From Rhodococcus sp. KRD162 (GTDB taxonomy: Bacteria > Actinomycetota > Actinomycetes > Mycobacteriales > Mycobacteriaceae): a DNA stretch of 64,000 nt. Below, in pieces: positions 10,582 to 21,281 of the stretch. Made by a program: the position numbers and the translations under genes. Within the stretch, counting starts at the first letter, position 1; each line of letters begins with the position of its first letter. The stretch spans positions 76,075 through 140,074 of the forward strand of contig NZ_JABFAU010000015.1 of assembly GCF_017168335.1 (NCBI RefSeq). The letters run 5' to 3'. Below the pieces are notes generated by a model. That model saw only the letters and a program-made list of their open reading frames with translations. It did no database searches and was not told the DNA's origin.

Positions 10582-11898
10582 ATGACAAGGATCAGAAGCT
10601 TCGCCGTCGTGTGTGCGGTGTCGATGGCCGTGGTCGGCGTGGGTGCCGCACCAGCTTCGGCGCAGCCTGCCCTCGAACCGCCGGTGACGACCACCCCGCC
10701 GTTCACCACGCCCTACACCGACAATTGCCCGTTCGCGGCGTCACCACCGCCCGCGATCGACCTGTCCGAGGTCCCGGCTCCTGGAAGCACTGTCCCACAA
10801 CCTCTTCCGATTCCTGCCGAGGCCGTCGGCGGCGATCGGCTGGCCGAGTGCGGAGCGGTGGTCCCGGACGGCGCTCCCCCGCTACCCGCGGATATCTCGG
10901 CCACCGGGTTCGTCGTAGCCGATATGGACTCCGGCGCGGTGCTGGCAGCCAAGGATCCGCACGGCCGATATCGGCCCGCGAGCACGATCAAGGTACTGCT
11001 GGCGCTCGTGGCGCTGGACGAGCTGAATCTGAACACACAGGTCACCGCCACGGCCGAGGACGCCGCCGCCGAGGGCAGCGCCGTCGGCATCGGTAAGAAC
11101 GGGGTCTACACCAATCTGCAACTGATGCAGGGGCTGGTGATGGCGTCGGGAAACGATGCAGCACATGCCCTGTCGAGACAAATGGGCGGCGACGGTGCCA
11201 CCGTCGCGAAGATGAATGCCAAGGCCGTGGAGCTGGGCGCGCTCGATACTCGCACCGCAACGCCATCCGGTCTCGACGGACCAGGGATGGCCTGTTCCGC
11301 TTACGACCTCGCACTGATCTACCGCGAGGCCATGCGCAATCCGACTTTCACGCAACTGATTTCGACGCAGACCGTGCAGTTTCCCGGTTACCCGAAGGAT
11401 CCCGCGATCCCCGAGGATCAGGACCGGCCCGGATTCACCCTGTCCAACGACAACCTGTTGCTCTACAACTACGAGGGTGCACTCGGCGGCAAGACCGGGT
11501 ACACCGACGATGCCCGCCAGACATTCGTTGCCGGAGCCGAGCGCGACGGCAGACGGCTGGTGGTGACGATCATGCAGGGCGATGTGCTCCCGATCCGTCC
11601 GTGGGAGCAGGCGGCCCGCCTGTTGGACTACGGGTTCGCCATGGATTCGAGTAGCAGCGTCGGCGATCTCGTCGAGCCGCGGTCGACGTCCGCGGTGACG
11701 AGCACGCGGTCGAGCGGACCGACTCCGACTCTCGCTCAGCCACCGTCATCGGTGCCGTCCTCGTCCGCGTCCGGCAGTCGTCAGTCCGATCTGCAAGCGC
11801 AGGGCGACACAGTCGTTCGTATCGCGATCGGGGTCATCGGCACGATCGTGGTGCTGGGCTTGCTGTGGGGCGCTCGCAGACTCTCCCGCACTCGCTGA
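10582..11898 (+). CDS. dacB1: D-alanyl-D-alanine carboxypeptidase (penicillin-binding protein)
   Basis: A 438-residue DD-carboxypeptidase that trims the terminal D-Ala from peptidoglycan pentapeptides. Signal peptide to about residue 27 (ending ASA-QP), a Pro-rich linker, then the penicillin-binding motifs: SxxK at 134-137 (STIK), SGN at 189-191 and KTG at 304-306. A Ser/Thr-rich stalk and a C-terminal membrane helix (about 411-431) anchor it with the catalytic domain outside. In M. tuberculosis dacB1 (Rv3330) also neighbours the aminotransferase gene. Confidence 0.92.
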   Translation: MTRIRSFAVVCAVSMAVVGVGAAPASAQPALEPPVTTTPPFTTPYTDNCPFAASPPPAIDLSEVPAPGSTVPQPLPIPAEAVGGDRLAECGAVVPDGAPPLPADISATGFVVADMDSGAVLAAKDPHGRYRPASTIKVLLALVALDELNLNTQVTATAEDAAAEGSAVGIGKNGVYTNLQLMQGLVMASGNDAAHALSRQMGGDGATVAKMNAKAVELGALDTRTATPSGLDGPGMACSAYDLALIYREAMRNPTFTQLISTQTVQFPGYPKDPAIPEDQDRPGFTLSNDNLLLYNYEGALGGKTGYTDDARQTFVAGAERDGRRLVVTIMQGDVLPIRPWEQAARLLDYGFAMDSSSSVGDLVEPRSTSAVTSTRSSGPTPTLAQPPSSVPSSSASGSRQSDLQAQGDTVVRIAIGVIGTIVVLGLLWGARRLSRTR

Positions 11899-11926
11899 GG
11901 CTGCGTCAGGTCGTCACCGTGGAGTT

Positions 11927-12946
11927 CTACCGGCGACGATGACGTAGCCCTGCGACACCGAGCGCTGCCAGTGCGCCGGCACCCACCAGCGCCAGGCCAC
12001 CGCCGACGCCTGGGCCTTCGCTCACCTCGACCCGCGTGGAAATCACTGCCGGCTCCGGTGCCGGAACGTGGGCTGCAGCGAGACTCTCACGCGTCGTCGC
12101 GGCGAACGACGTGGAGAACAGCACCAGCCGCGAGGTCGTGAACACGAACACCAGCAGACCGATGATGGGGCCGAACACCGCACCCGCAGGACCGCTCGTC
12201 ACCGATGCCAGATAGAGGGCACCGAGTTGCTTGAAGATCTCGAATCCGATTGCAGCCAGCAGTGCCCCCTTGGCTGCGCTGCGCCACGACACCGGCTCGC
12301 GCGGCAGCCGTGAGATGACCCAGGTGAACAATGCCCATGTGCCCGCCAGGGCGAGAAGGATCGAAAACACACGTAGAGCGAGATCCACTCCGGGGACGGC
12401 ATCGAGTCCCACCCACTCGAGAATGCGGCGCATGACACCGGCGCCGGCCAAGGCCGACAGCGCGAGTGACAGGACCAGCGCGGCACCGAGTCCGAGCAGC
12501 GCCGCGAAATCCTTGGCCTTGGTCGCCAGAAAGCCCGCCGGTTCGCGGTGGCTCTCCCACATGGCGGTCAGTGCCGCACGCAGGTTCGCGACCCAGCCGA
12601 GACCGGCGTACAACGCGCCGACCAGACCGATGATGCCGACACTCGCGCGCGAATCGATCGCCGTCTGAATCAGTGAATTGATCGTCTCACCGAAGCTGCC
12701 CGGCACATTCTCGGTGATCTGAGATTGGATCTCTGCCAGCCACCCCGGCTGGTTGACCAGCACGAAGCCGGCCACCGCGAACGCGACCATCAGTAGCGGA
12801 AACAGCGCCAGCACACTGAAATAGGTCATTCCGGCGGCGTAGTAATCGCCCTTCTGGCCTTGATATCGCTGCGCCGCAACGACGGTGTGATCGAGCCAGG
12901 GCCACCGGGCGCGCCGGTCGTCGAGCATGGCCTTGAAGTCGGGCAT
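11927..12946 (-). CDS. YihY/BrkB family inner membrane protein
   Basis: A 339-residue membrane protein of the YihY (formerly RNase BN/BrkB) family, with six to seven helices after a soluble N-terminus (KGDYYAAGMTYFSVLALFPLL region is characteristic). The family's molecular function is not established. I took ATG at 12946 because GAAGGTGAG lies 7 bases upstream; a GTG at 12955 is an alternative. Next to trpS, as Rv3335c is in M. tuberculosis. Confidence 0.85.
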   Translation of the reverse strand: MPDFKAMLDDRRARWPWLDHTVVAAQRYQGQKGDYYAAGMTYFSVLALFPLLMVAFAVAGFVLVNQPGWLAEIQSQITENVPGSFGETINSLIQTAIDSRASVGIIGLVGALYAGLGWVANLRAALTAMWESHREPAGFLATKAKDFAALLGLGAALVLSLALSALAGAGVMRRILEWVGLDAVPGVDLALRVFSILLALAGTWALFTWVISRLPREPVSWRSAAKGALLAAIGFEIFKQLGALYLASVTSGPAGAVFGPIIGLLVFVFTTSRLVLFSTSFAATTRESLAAAHVPAPEPAVISTRVEVSEGPGVGGGLALVGAGALAALGVAGLRHRRR

Positions 12947-13029
12947 GGCACTCACCTTCTCGCTGTCGTCGGCCCTATCGCGTCGGTTTGCCGCATCGCT
13001 GCGCAGCGAAACCCGGTACGTCGAAAATG

Positions 13030-14082
<1,053 letters not shown>

Positions 14083-14150
14083 TCACGACCCGACCGAGGC
14101 GGGTGGCGTGCCTTGCCTATCGCACCCGGGTCCGCTCCGCGGGCTCTGCT

Positions 14151-14981
14151 CTAGCGGTAGCGCACCGTCACCGGCGCGTGATCGGACCAGCGCTGGTCGT
14201 AGGCCTCGGCCCGCTCGGTGATCGCTTCCTTGGCGCGCTCGGCGAGCACACGGGTGGCCAATTGATAATCGATGCGCCATCCTGCGTCGTTGTCGAACGC
14301 CTTACCGCGGTAGGACCACCAGCTGTACGGGCCCTCGACGCCCGGGTGCATCTCGCGCACCACATCGGTCCACGGCGAATTCTCGGCGAGCAGTTGCGAT
14401 ACCCACTCACGCTCCTCCGGCAGGAACCCCGAATTCTTGCGGTTGGTCTTCCATGCCTTCAGATCCGCCTCGGTGTGGGCGATGTTCCAGTCGCCGCAGA
14501 CCACCACGTCCCGGTCGTCGGCCTTGGCAGCCTCGGCCGCCGTGGCCAGGTACTTCGCGAACGCCGTCATGAAGCGTTCTTTCTCGTCCTGGCGTTCGGT
14601 GCCCACCTCCCCCGAAGGCAGGTAGAGGCTCGCCACGGTGACATCTCCGAAATCGCCTTCGATGTAGCGGCCGACCTCGGCGAATTCCGCAGCGCCGATC
14701 CCGGTACGTATGGCGGCGGGGGCCTCTTTCGACAGCAACGCCACACCGTTGCGTCCTTTCGCAGACGGTTCGGCCGAGGCCAGATGCCAGCCCGCGTCGA
14801 GCGCCGGGGCCAACGCCTTGGTCAGCTCCCCGTCGTTGGCGCGGGTTTCCTGCAGGCAGATGACGTCGGCATCGGTGGCCTCGAGCCACGGCAGCATGCC
14901 TTTGCGAACAGCTGCGCGAATTCCGTTGACGTTGACGGTGGAAATTGTGATCGGCACGCCGACGACGGTAACGGAGACCAC
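14151..14981 (-). CDS. xthA: exodeoxyribonuclease III (AP endonuclease)
   Basis: A 276-residue member of the exonuclease/endonuclease/phosphatase superfamily acting in base-excision repair. Visible motifs: NVNGIRAA near the start, CLQETRA with the metal-binding Glu, CGDWNIAHTEADLK, and a C-terminal SDHAPV catalytic His. The start is uncertain: a GTG at 14981 gives this length, while a GTG at 14957 starts right at the domain (VPITIST); neither has a strong ribosome site. Confidence 0.9.
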   Translation of the reverse strand: MVSVTVVGVPITISTVNVNGIRAAVRKGMLPWLEATDADVICLQETRANDGELTKALAPALDAGWHLASAEPSAKGRNGVALLSKEAPAAIRTGIGAAEFAEVGRYIEGDFGDVTVASLYLPSGEVGTERQDEKERFMTAFAKYLATAAEAAKADDRDVVVCGDWNIAHTEADLKAWKTNRKNSGFLPEEREWVSQLLAENSPWTDVVREMHPGVEGPYSWWSYRGKAFDNDAGWRIDYQLATRVLAERAKEAITERAEAYDQRWSDHAPVTVRYR

Positions 14982-15021
14982 CGACAGAGCCAGGGCGGCC
15001 TCCCGATCGAGGTCGCTTCCG

Positions 15022-15924
15022 CTATCGCCGTCGAGGCTTCGCGCCTGGTCTCGGCGCGGTGACCACCGATGTCACCTCCGGTACCGGAGTCGGTTCACGA
15101 TCGATGCGCCGGTAGACGATGTGCTGCTGTAGGTAGGTCCAGATGTTGTTGCTGGTGAAGTAGAGCAGCGCCGCGACCGGGAGCACCGCACCACCGACGA
15201 GTACTCCGGCCGGGAAGACCCAGAGCGTCAGCTTGTTCATGATCGCCGTCTGCGGGTTGGCCGCTGCCGTTGCATCCTGACGGGCGATCGACGCCCGAGA
15301 ATTGAGATGGGTGGCCACCGCAGCGGTGATCACCAGCGGGATCGCAACCAGCGCGATACTCGACACCGACGGCACTCCTCCGAACGGGCCGAATGCCTCC
15401 AACACTTCTCGGGAGCTGTTCACCGCAGCAGAGATCGGCGCACCGAAGAGCCGTGCCCCGAGAAAGGACTGCACATCGGCAGCGCTGAAGACGTAGTTCG
15501 CGGTGTTCGCATTGTCCTGCGCCGTCATACCGAGATGACCGAACCCGGTGCCGGTTCGGTTGAACGAGCGAAGCACGTGCAGCAGACCGAGGAAAACCGG
15601 GCCCTGCGCCAACAGAGGTAGGCACCCCATCAAGGGATTGACACCGTGTTCCTGCTGCAACTTCCGCATCTCGGTCGCCTGTCGAGCACGGTCTCCGGGG
15701 TACTTCTTCTGTACGGCCTCGATGTGTGGTTTCAGCCTCTTCATGACCAGCTGAGAGCGGATCTGACCGACGAACGGTTTGATCAGCACCACCCGCAGAG
15801 TGAAGACGAGAAATATCACGGCCAATGCCCAGGCGAAGCCGTTGTCCGGGCCGAGCGCGGCTCCGAACACGCGGTGCCAGAACCACAGCACTGCGGAGAC
15901 GGGGTAGTAGACGAAATCGAGCAT
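15022..15924 (-). CDS. YidC/Oxa1 family membrane protein insertase (paralogue)
   Basis: A 300-residue Oxa1-type insertase with five predicted helices: LDFVYYPVSAVLWFWH, the helical hairpin rich in K/R (around KPHIEAVQKKYPGD), MGCLPLLAQGPVFLGL, and two later helices ending LYFTSNNIWTYLQQHIV. The C-tail is Pro/Arg rich. The canonical yidC lies near oriC with rpmH and rnpA; this copy does not, so it is probably a second insertase with specialised clients. ATG at 15924 is preferred, with AGGTG upstream. It follows two DUF6412 genes on the same strand. Confidence 0.9.
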   Translation of the reverse strand: MLDFVYYPVSAVLWFWHRVFGAALGPDNGFAWALAVIFLVFTLRVVLIKPFVGQIRSQLVMKRLKPHIEAVQKKYPGDRARQATEMRKLQQEHGVNPLMGCLPLLAQGPVFLGLLHVLRSFNRTGTGFGHLGMTAQDNANTANYVFSAADVQSFLGARLFGAPISAAVNSSREVLEAFGPFGGVPSVSSIALVAIPLVITAAVATHLNSRASIARQDATAAANPQTAIMNKLTLWVFPAGVLVGGAVLPVAALLYFTSNNIWTYLQQHIVYRRIDREPTPVPEVTSVVTAPRPGAKPRRR

Positions 15925-15987
15925 GGTGGAGCACCTCACTGTGAGAGAAGTCGGTCGGATGGCGTCTCGACCGGATCTCGCAGTGGC

Positions 15988-16326
15988 TCAGAGGGATCTG
16001 GAGCCACCGGTCCGGTCGGAAGACCGACCGGGGGCTCTCGGCATGGGGCGACCTGGCGCATCGGGTTGCTGTTGTCTGCGGAACGATCCCCGAAGTCGCC
16101 GACCATCCGCACCGGCAGCGCACGACGGCAGCAGCGCAATCACTGCCAGGTCGGACGGCGCACCGAGGACCAGCAGGGACGCCGCGAGTAGCGCACCGAA
16201 CATCGCTATCTGTGCGGCGGGTTGTGCGTCGACGGCGGTGACGACGACGAGCAGGACGGCAAGGACGCCGAACAGTGTTCCGGCGTAGCGTCGAATCGAC
16301 AGGTGAAAGGTTCGAGAATCGAGCAT
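15988..16326 (-). CDS. DUF6412-type small membrane protein, copy A
   Basis: A 112-residue protein with two hydrophobic segments (about 17-33 and 41-57) followed by a basic C-terminal tail carrying LRGSFRRQ at 78-85 and then a Pro/Arg-rich stretch PDAPGRPMPRAPG. The same tail motif occurs in the next gene upstream, so the two are paralogues. ATG at 16326 has GAGGAAC 7 bases before it. It lies 63 bases ahead of the YidC paralogue on the same strand. Function unknown; a link to membrane insertion is only inferred from position. Confidence 0.72.
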   Translation of the reverse strand: MLDSRTFHLSIRRYAGTLFGVLAVLLVVVTAVDAQPAAQIAMFGALLAASLLVLGAPSDLAVIALLPSCAAGADGRRLRGSFRRQQQPDAPGRPMPRAPGRSSDRTGGSRSL

Positions 16327-16387
16327 CTTCAGTTCCTCGGACAGCCTCGCAGACAATGGGTTGCGAAGGTGTGGGGGAACTTTCGAA

Positions 16388-16672
16388 CTACAGCGCCCCC
16401 ACCAGCGCACCGGGTGCGCGTGGCTGTGGGCGGCCCGGAGCGTCCGGGCGATGCTGACGTCGGAACGACCCTCGAAGGTGGCGTCCCTCCGCGGTGGGGC
16501 CGACATTCGGCAGCAGGCGCATCAGTGCCGGGACGTCGACACGGTGCGCGAGCAGCATCAGCGTTGCCAGCGCCGCGACGAGGATCAGTGCCACGTCTGC
16601 GGTGGCGACCGGCATCGTCAGGTACAGCGACACGAGCAGCAGCGAGGTGACGACAAGGCTCTGGTATCTCAT
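16388..16672 (-). CDS. DUF6412-type small membrane protein, copy B
   Basis: A 94-residue paralogue of the neighbouring copy A: two short hydrophobic segments, then LRGSFRRQHRPDAPGRP in the tail, nearly identical to copy A over that motif while the membrane segments differ strongly. GGGAGGTG precedes the ATG at 16672. It lies 46 bases after the large membrane protein gene and 61 bases before copy A on the same strand, suggesting one transcript ending with the YidC paralogue. Confidence 0.72.
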   Translation of the reverse strand: MRYQSLVVTSLLLVSLYLTMPVATADVALILVAALATLMLLAHRVDVPALMRLLPNVGPTAEGRHLRGSFRRQHRPDAPGRPQPRAPGALVGAL

Positions 16673-16718
16673 CGCGCACCTCCCGTTCCGACGCCTACCC
16701 GATGGTTCGAGTCGTTGC

Positions 16719-18149
16719 TCAGGGTACAGATACCGAAGGGTCCGTGCACAGGTGCCAGGTATCGCCGACGAACACCGGACCGCGGGCTTCGACGCAGGGA
16801 CGCACGTGCTCGGGCAGTCGCTCGAGTTCCGCGTCGGCGTCGGACGAGAGCCCACCCAGGTAGAAGACATCGATGCGGCCGGTCTCCTCGAAGCGCTCCA
16901 CGTTGTGCCGCGCGATGTACGCATCGGGATTCAGGGCAGCCAAGGCGAGCACGGTCAGTACCGCCCCGACGCCCACTGCGCGCGGGAGCCAGCGCCCCGA
17001 CATCCGCACACCAGCGACGAGCAGGAGCACGAACACCGATCCCAGCCACCACTCGACAGCCGTGACGAACAACCGGAGGGTGGTGTACCCGTACTGCTCC
17101 TCGTACAACGACATGCGATGCAGGGCCGACGCAACGATCACCAACGACAGCAGGCACAGCGCTCCGAGCAACGCCCGCAATGCGCTTCGATCGCGGCGAT
17201 CCGCGCGTCGAGCCTGTGCGAGCGTGACCGCTATGACGAGCAGCGTCAGTACTGTGACCGCGAGCAATTGCCAGAAGCCCTGCCGTGCGTACTGAGCGTT
17301 GGTCAGGCCCTCGGTGGTCTGCACGTGGTCTTGGCCGCCGAAGAGCACCGGAATCTGGAACCCGACGAACACGGCGAACAGGGCCACCACCGCCCCGAGG
17401 GGAACCATCCACTCCCACAACTGCACTGATCGACGCGGCGACGGTGCGAGGCGATCGAACCTGGGCGGATGCAGCGCGACGTAGCACGCAGCGAGCGCAG
17501 CTCCCGTGGTGAGCACGAAGACGAGGGTGCGTCCGAGAATCGTTGCGGCATCGAGCTCGGGCGTCACTGCGCCCAGCGCATCCGAGAAGCGCTTGTCGGC
17601 GGCACCGAACAACGCCGCGAACACGATGCAGAGCCCCAGAGTCACGGCGGCCACCATGGCGATGCGCACCGGCCGAGGCCCCTCCAGATCGACCGAACCG
17701 GCTCCGCGTCGAGTCCACCGAGCGACCCGCACCGGCAGCAACACCGGCAGGAGAGCGCCGAGTGCAATTCCCGTCCACGTCCAGGCCCGGGAGAGCACCA
17801 CGACTCCGACCACAACCCCGAGCGTCGTCGACATCGTCACGATCCACTCGGCCGCGCGCAGTGCCGACACGCTCGCCAGGGCCAGCACTGCAGCCACGCC
17901 TGCCCACTCCCAACGCGACAGCCTGCCGCTGCGCGCTGCGAGTACGACGACCACGAAAGCCAGGGCGGTGAGCAACACACCGAACGTGTTGTCCACCAAC
18001 GTCACCGAACCGACCAGTCCGGCAGCAGCGGACCCGAGGAGCACCGTTCGGGGAGCCCGCCCATACCGCAGCACCGGCCAGGTGCGAGGCCCCCACAAGG
18101 AGTGACCGTGCTTCGTTCTCGAATGAATCGGAGTGTCGATCGTGGTCAT
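16719..18149 (-). CDS. DUF4153/DUF4173-like polytopic membrane protein
   Basis: A 476-residue protein with about ten to twelve hydrophobic helices and a soluble C-terminus (from about residue 420, containing YLGGLSSDADAELERLP and two cysteines). Features such as RFSDALG and RMSLYEEQYGYTTLRLF are typical of the DUF4173 (DUF4153-like) family, whose function is unknown. ATG at 18149 has AAAGGGAAG upstream. It follows the sensor kinase gene by 88 bases on the same strand, so it may be part of the two-component system's operon. Confidence 0.75.
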   Translation of the reverse strand: MTTIDTPIHSRTKHGHSLWGPRTWPVLRYGRAPRTVLLGSAAAGLVGSVTLVDNTFGVLLTALAFVVVVLAARSGRLSRWEWAGVAAVLALASVSALRAAEWIVTMSTTLGVVVGVVVLSRAWTWTGIALGALLPVLLPVRVARWTRRGAGSVDLEGPRPVRIAMVAAVTLGLCIVFAALFGAADKRFSDALGAVTPELDAATILGRTLVFVLTTGAALAACYVALHPPRFDRLAPSPRRSVQLWEWMVPLGAVVALFAVFVGFQIPVLFGGQDHVQTTEGLTNAQYARQGFWQLLAVTVLTLLVIAVTLAQARRADRRDRSALRALLGALCLLSLVIVASALHRMSLYEEQYGYTTLRLFVTAVEWWLGSVFVLLLVAGVRMSGRWLPRAVGVGAVLTVLALAALNPDAYIARHNVERFEETGRIDVFYLGGLSSDADAELERLPEHVRPCVEARGPVFVGDTWHLCTDPSVSVP

Positions 18150-18237
18150 GGCGCTTCCCTTTTCTGTGTTTCGGGCATGGAAGGTCGGCGACTGTGGTCC
18201 GGGGACGTGCAGTCGCGGTTCTGATCGATCGTGGAGG

Positions 18238-19212
18238 TCAGTGCTCGGGAATGGCCACTCTGATGTGGCAGCCGACTTCGCTGTCGAGCACTTCGATGGT
18301 TCCGCCGTGCAGTTCGGTGGCCCAGCGAGCGATGGAGAGCCCGAGACCTGTTCCGCCGTCGGTGGATCCGCCACGGGTGAATCGATCGAAGACCGCACGG
18401 CGATCGGCAGGCGCAATGCCCGGTCCCTCGTCGAGCACGTCGAACACGAAGGCCTCGTCCGTTCGGTGGGCTCGTAGTGTCACCGCGGTCGACGGCTGGG
18501 AATGACGAATCGCGTTGTCCACGAGATTGGTGATCACCTGGGTCATGCGAGAGCGGTCGGCCACCACTGTTGCCTCTTCGGGCGAGACGAGAATCGACAC
18601 TCGGTCCCGATGGGCGTCGGTGGCGTCCTCGAGGAACTGCCGCACGGGGAATTCCTCGGGGGCGATGGTGAGTACCCCGCCCTCCACCCGCGAGAGATCG
18701 AGCAACTCACTGACCAGATCACCGAGCCTCTCGGTCTGACGCAGCGCCACCGACAGCCTCTCGGGATCGGCCTCGGTCACCCCGTCGACCATGTTCTCGA
18801 GTACGGCACGCAGGGCAGCGATCGGCGTCTTCAACTCGTGCGCGACGTTGCCGATCAGTTCACGGCGATACTTCTCGGCTGCTTCCAGATCGCCGGCCAT
18901 GGTGTTGAATGCGACGGCGAGCTTGCCCACTTCGTCCCGCGAGGTGGCCGCAACTCGCGTCGAATAGTCGCCTCGCGCCATCGCCGTCGCCGCCGAGGTC
19001 ATCTCGCGCAACGGCGACGTCATCCCATGAGCGACGAATTGCGTTGCAGCCAAGGACACCACGAGCGCCGCGAGCAGCGTGTAGCGAAATTGCCAACCGG
19101 CCCCGATCCAGAAGACGACACTGGCCAACACCAGCACGATGCCGACGATGAGCGAAACCTTGAGCTTGAACGACCGAAGCGGATCCAACGGGCGTGGCAA
19201 CATCGGGGTCAT
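18238..19212 (-). CDS. sensor histidine kinase (HAMP, HisKA, HATPase)
   Basis: A 324-residue kinase. Two membrane helices (about 17-37 and 45-62) with almost no extracytoplasmic loop, HAMP domain (to about 110), phospho-accepting His125 in NVAHELKTP, then N-box NLVDNAIRHS, DEGPGIAP and GGTGLGLSIA of the ATPase domain. The short sensor region suggests it senses within or at the membrane. Its ATG overlaps the regulator stop by 4 bases (ATGA). Confidence 0.93.
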   Translation of the reverse strand: MTPMLPRPLDPLRSFKLKVSLIVGIVLVLASVVFWIGAGWQFRYTLLAALVVSLAATQFVAHGMTSPLREMTSAATAMARGDYSTRVAATSRDEVGKLAVAFNTMAGDLEAAEKYRRELIGNVAHELKTPIAALRAVLENMVDGVTEADPERLSVALRQTERLGDLVSELLDLSRVEGGVLTIAPEEFPVRQFLEDATDAHRDRVSILVSPEEATVVADRSRMTQVITNLVDNAIRHSQPSTAVTLRAHRTDEAFVFDVLDEGPGIAPADRRAVFDRFTRGGSTDGGTGLGLSIARWATELHGGTIEVLDSEVGCHIRVAIPEH

Positions 19213-19883
19213 CGCGGCGACTCCAGGGCATATCCGACGCCGTGCACGGTACGGATCAGGTCGCCACCGAGCTTGCGGCGCAGCGCTTTCACATGCGAGT
19301 CGACGGTTCTGCTGCTCGCCGAATCGTCCCAGCCCCACAGTTGCGAGAGCAGAGTCTCCCGCGAGACGGCGGTCCGGGGCCGTGCCGCGAGATAGGAAAG
19401 GATGTCGAATTCTGTTCTGGTCAAGTGAATGTCGCCGGAGTGGTTCGATACCCGCCGCGCACGATGGTCGATCTGCACGTTACCGACTCGCACCGCGCTG
19501 GGTTCGGCGGACACCGACCGCTCGGCGCGGCGAATCAGGGCGTGTACGCGAGCGACCAACTCCCGCATGCTGAACGGTTTGCCCAGATAGTCGTCCGCGC
19601 CGATACCGAGCCCGACGAGCATGTCGGTCTCCTCCGACTTCGCCGTCAACATCAACACCGGGACCGGACGGGACGCCTGGATCCGGCGGCAGACTTCGAG
19701 CCCGTCGAACCCGGGCAGCATCAGGTCGAGCACCACCACGTCGGGATCGATCCGGGCGCACTCCTCGACTGCCGACGGGCCGTCGGCGGCAGTGACGACC
19801 TCGTACCCTTCGCCGCGCAGCCGAGCGGCAACGGCCTCCGAGATCGTGGGCTCGTCGTCCACGACGAGAACTGTGCGGCTCAT
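19209..19883 (-). CDS. OmpR/PhoB-type response regulator
   Basis: A 224-residue regulator with a receiver domain (acidic pocket DDE at 9-11, phospho-acceptor Asp53 in VLDLMLPGFDG, Lys in GADDYLGKPF) and a winged-helix DNA-binding domain (LTRTEFDILSYLA, then RTVDSHVKALRRKLG). Start taken at ATG 19883 with AGGG upstream. Partner of the kinase that overlaps it; their targets may include the adjacent DUF4153-like gene. Confidence 0.93.
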   Translation of the reverse strand: MSRTVLVVDDEPTISEAVAARLRGEGYEVVTAADGPSAVEECARIDPDVVVLDLMLPGFDGLEVCRRIQASRPVPVLMLTAKSEETDMLVGLGIGADDYLGKPFSMRELVARVHALIRRAERSVSAEPSAVRVGNVQIDHRARRVSNHSGDIHLTRTEFDILSYLAARPRTAVSRETLLSQLWGWDDSASSRTVDSHVKALRRKLGGDLIRTVHGVGYALESPR

Positions 19884-20033
19884 GAGAACTGACCCTAGAG
19901 GGCGCACGTGCAGGAGTCCGTCGGGAAATGTGGAGGTTCGGTGAAGGTTCGACCGCCCAACCGTCGACCCGGCCGCGTGCCTGATCCGGGTGCCGCGGCG
20001 ACGATCACCCGCCGATACACCGCAGCAGCATCT

Positions 20034-21281
20034 TCACCCCGTGGTGCGCTTGTCCATCCACATGGCGGTGGCCAGCACACCGAGACCGGCCACAGCCAGC
20101 CCCGAGCCCACGGCGGCGGGGGCGGTGTAGCCGAAGCCTGCGGCGATCACGGCACCGCCGACCGCAGCTCCGATGGCGTTGGCCAGATTGAACGCTGCGT
20201 GGTTGAGCGATGCCGCGAGTGTCTGGGCGTCCTCGGCCACATCCATCAATCTCGTTTGTAGGCCGGGAACCACCGAGGAACCGGAAGCGCCGATCAAGAA
20301 CACCAGCAACAGTGCCGTGATCGGGTTGTGTGCTGCCACGACGAACACCGCCAGACTCACCGCGGTGGCGGCCAACCCGACGAACGTGCCCTTGAGCTTG
20401 TATCGATCGGCCAGCCAACCGCCTGCGTAGTTTCCGACGACCATGCCGAGTCCGTAGATCATCAGCGCGATCGGCACCAACGCACGGGCGAGACCGGCCA
20501 CGTCGGTCAGCGTCGACGCGATGTAGGTGTAGACGGCGAACATGCCACCGAAACCGACGATGCCCACGAACAACGTCATCCAGACCTGGCTGCGCCGCAA
20601 CGCGCCGAGTTCGGTGACAGGACTGGTGGTCGGCATGGCGTCCAGACGTGGCATCCAGAGCGCGAGGGCGGTGACGGTCAGGGCACCGATCACGGCGACC
20701 AGCGCGAAGGCGCTTCGCCAGCCGAGGGCCTGCCCGATCCACGTGGCCACCGGGACGCCGACGACGTTGGCGACGGACAGGCCCATCATGACCATCGCGA
20801 CGGCTTTGGCTCGTTTGCCCGGCTCGGCGAGGTGCGCAGCGACCAGCGCCGCTACCCCGAAGTACGCACCGTGCGGCAGTCCTGCGACGAATCTGGAGAC
20901 CACCAGCTCGTCGAAGCTGGGTGCGAAGACGGTGCCGAGATTGCCGAGGGTGAAGGCCACCATCAGCGCCAGCAACAGCATCCGGCGCGGAAGGCGCGCG
21001 GCCAGAGCGGCGATGGTCGGTGCACCCACGACCACGCCGAGCGCGTACGCGGAGATCATGTGTCCGGCCGAGGGCTCGGAGATCCCCATCGTCGTGGCGA
21101 TGTCCGGTAGCAACCCCATCGACGCAAATTCCGTGGTGCCGATCCCGAACCCGCCGATCGACAGCGCCAACATCGCAAGCTTGCGGCGGGTGGAGTGCGG
21201 TCGATGGCTGACACTCAGGCCGCTCGACACCTTGCCGCGCACAGCGCTGACACGGGAACGAGCAGAATCGGTGACAGTCAC
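20034..21281 (-). CDS. MFS transporter (DHA1/AraJ-like)
   Basis: A 415-residue major facilitator with 12 predicted helices. Signatures include GTTEFASMGLLPDIA in helix 1, the motif A-like loop RLPRRML, and PHGAYFG in helix 4. Members export drugs or sugars; the substrate is not evident. The frame remains open far upstream, but GTG at 21281 (VTVTDSAR) is the natural start because the extra upstream residues lack MFS character and run toward the riboswitch region. Confidence 0.88.
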   Translation of the reverse strand: MTVTDSARSRVSAVRGKVSSGLSVSHRPHSTRRKLAMLALSIGGFGIGTTEFASMGLLPDIATTMGISEPSAGHMISAYALGVVVGAPTIAALAARLPRRMLLLALMVAFTLGNLGTVFAPSFDELVVSRFVAGLPHGAYFGVAALVAAHLAEPGKRAKAVAMVMMGLSVANVVGVPVATWIGQALGWRSAFALVAVIGALTVTALALWMPRLDAMPTTSPVTELGALRRSQVWMTLFVGIVGFGGMFAVYTYIASTLTDVAGLARALVPIALMIYGLGMVVGNYAGGWLADRYKLKGTFVGLAATAVSLAVFVVAAHNPITALLLVFLIGASGSSVVPGLQTRLMDVAEDAQTLAASLNHAAFNLANAIGAAVGGAVIAAGFGYTAPAAVGSGLAVAGLGVLATAMWMDKRTTG

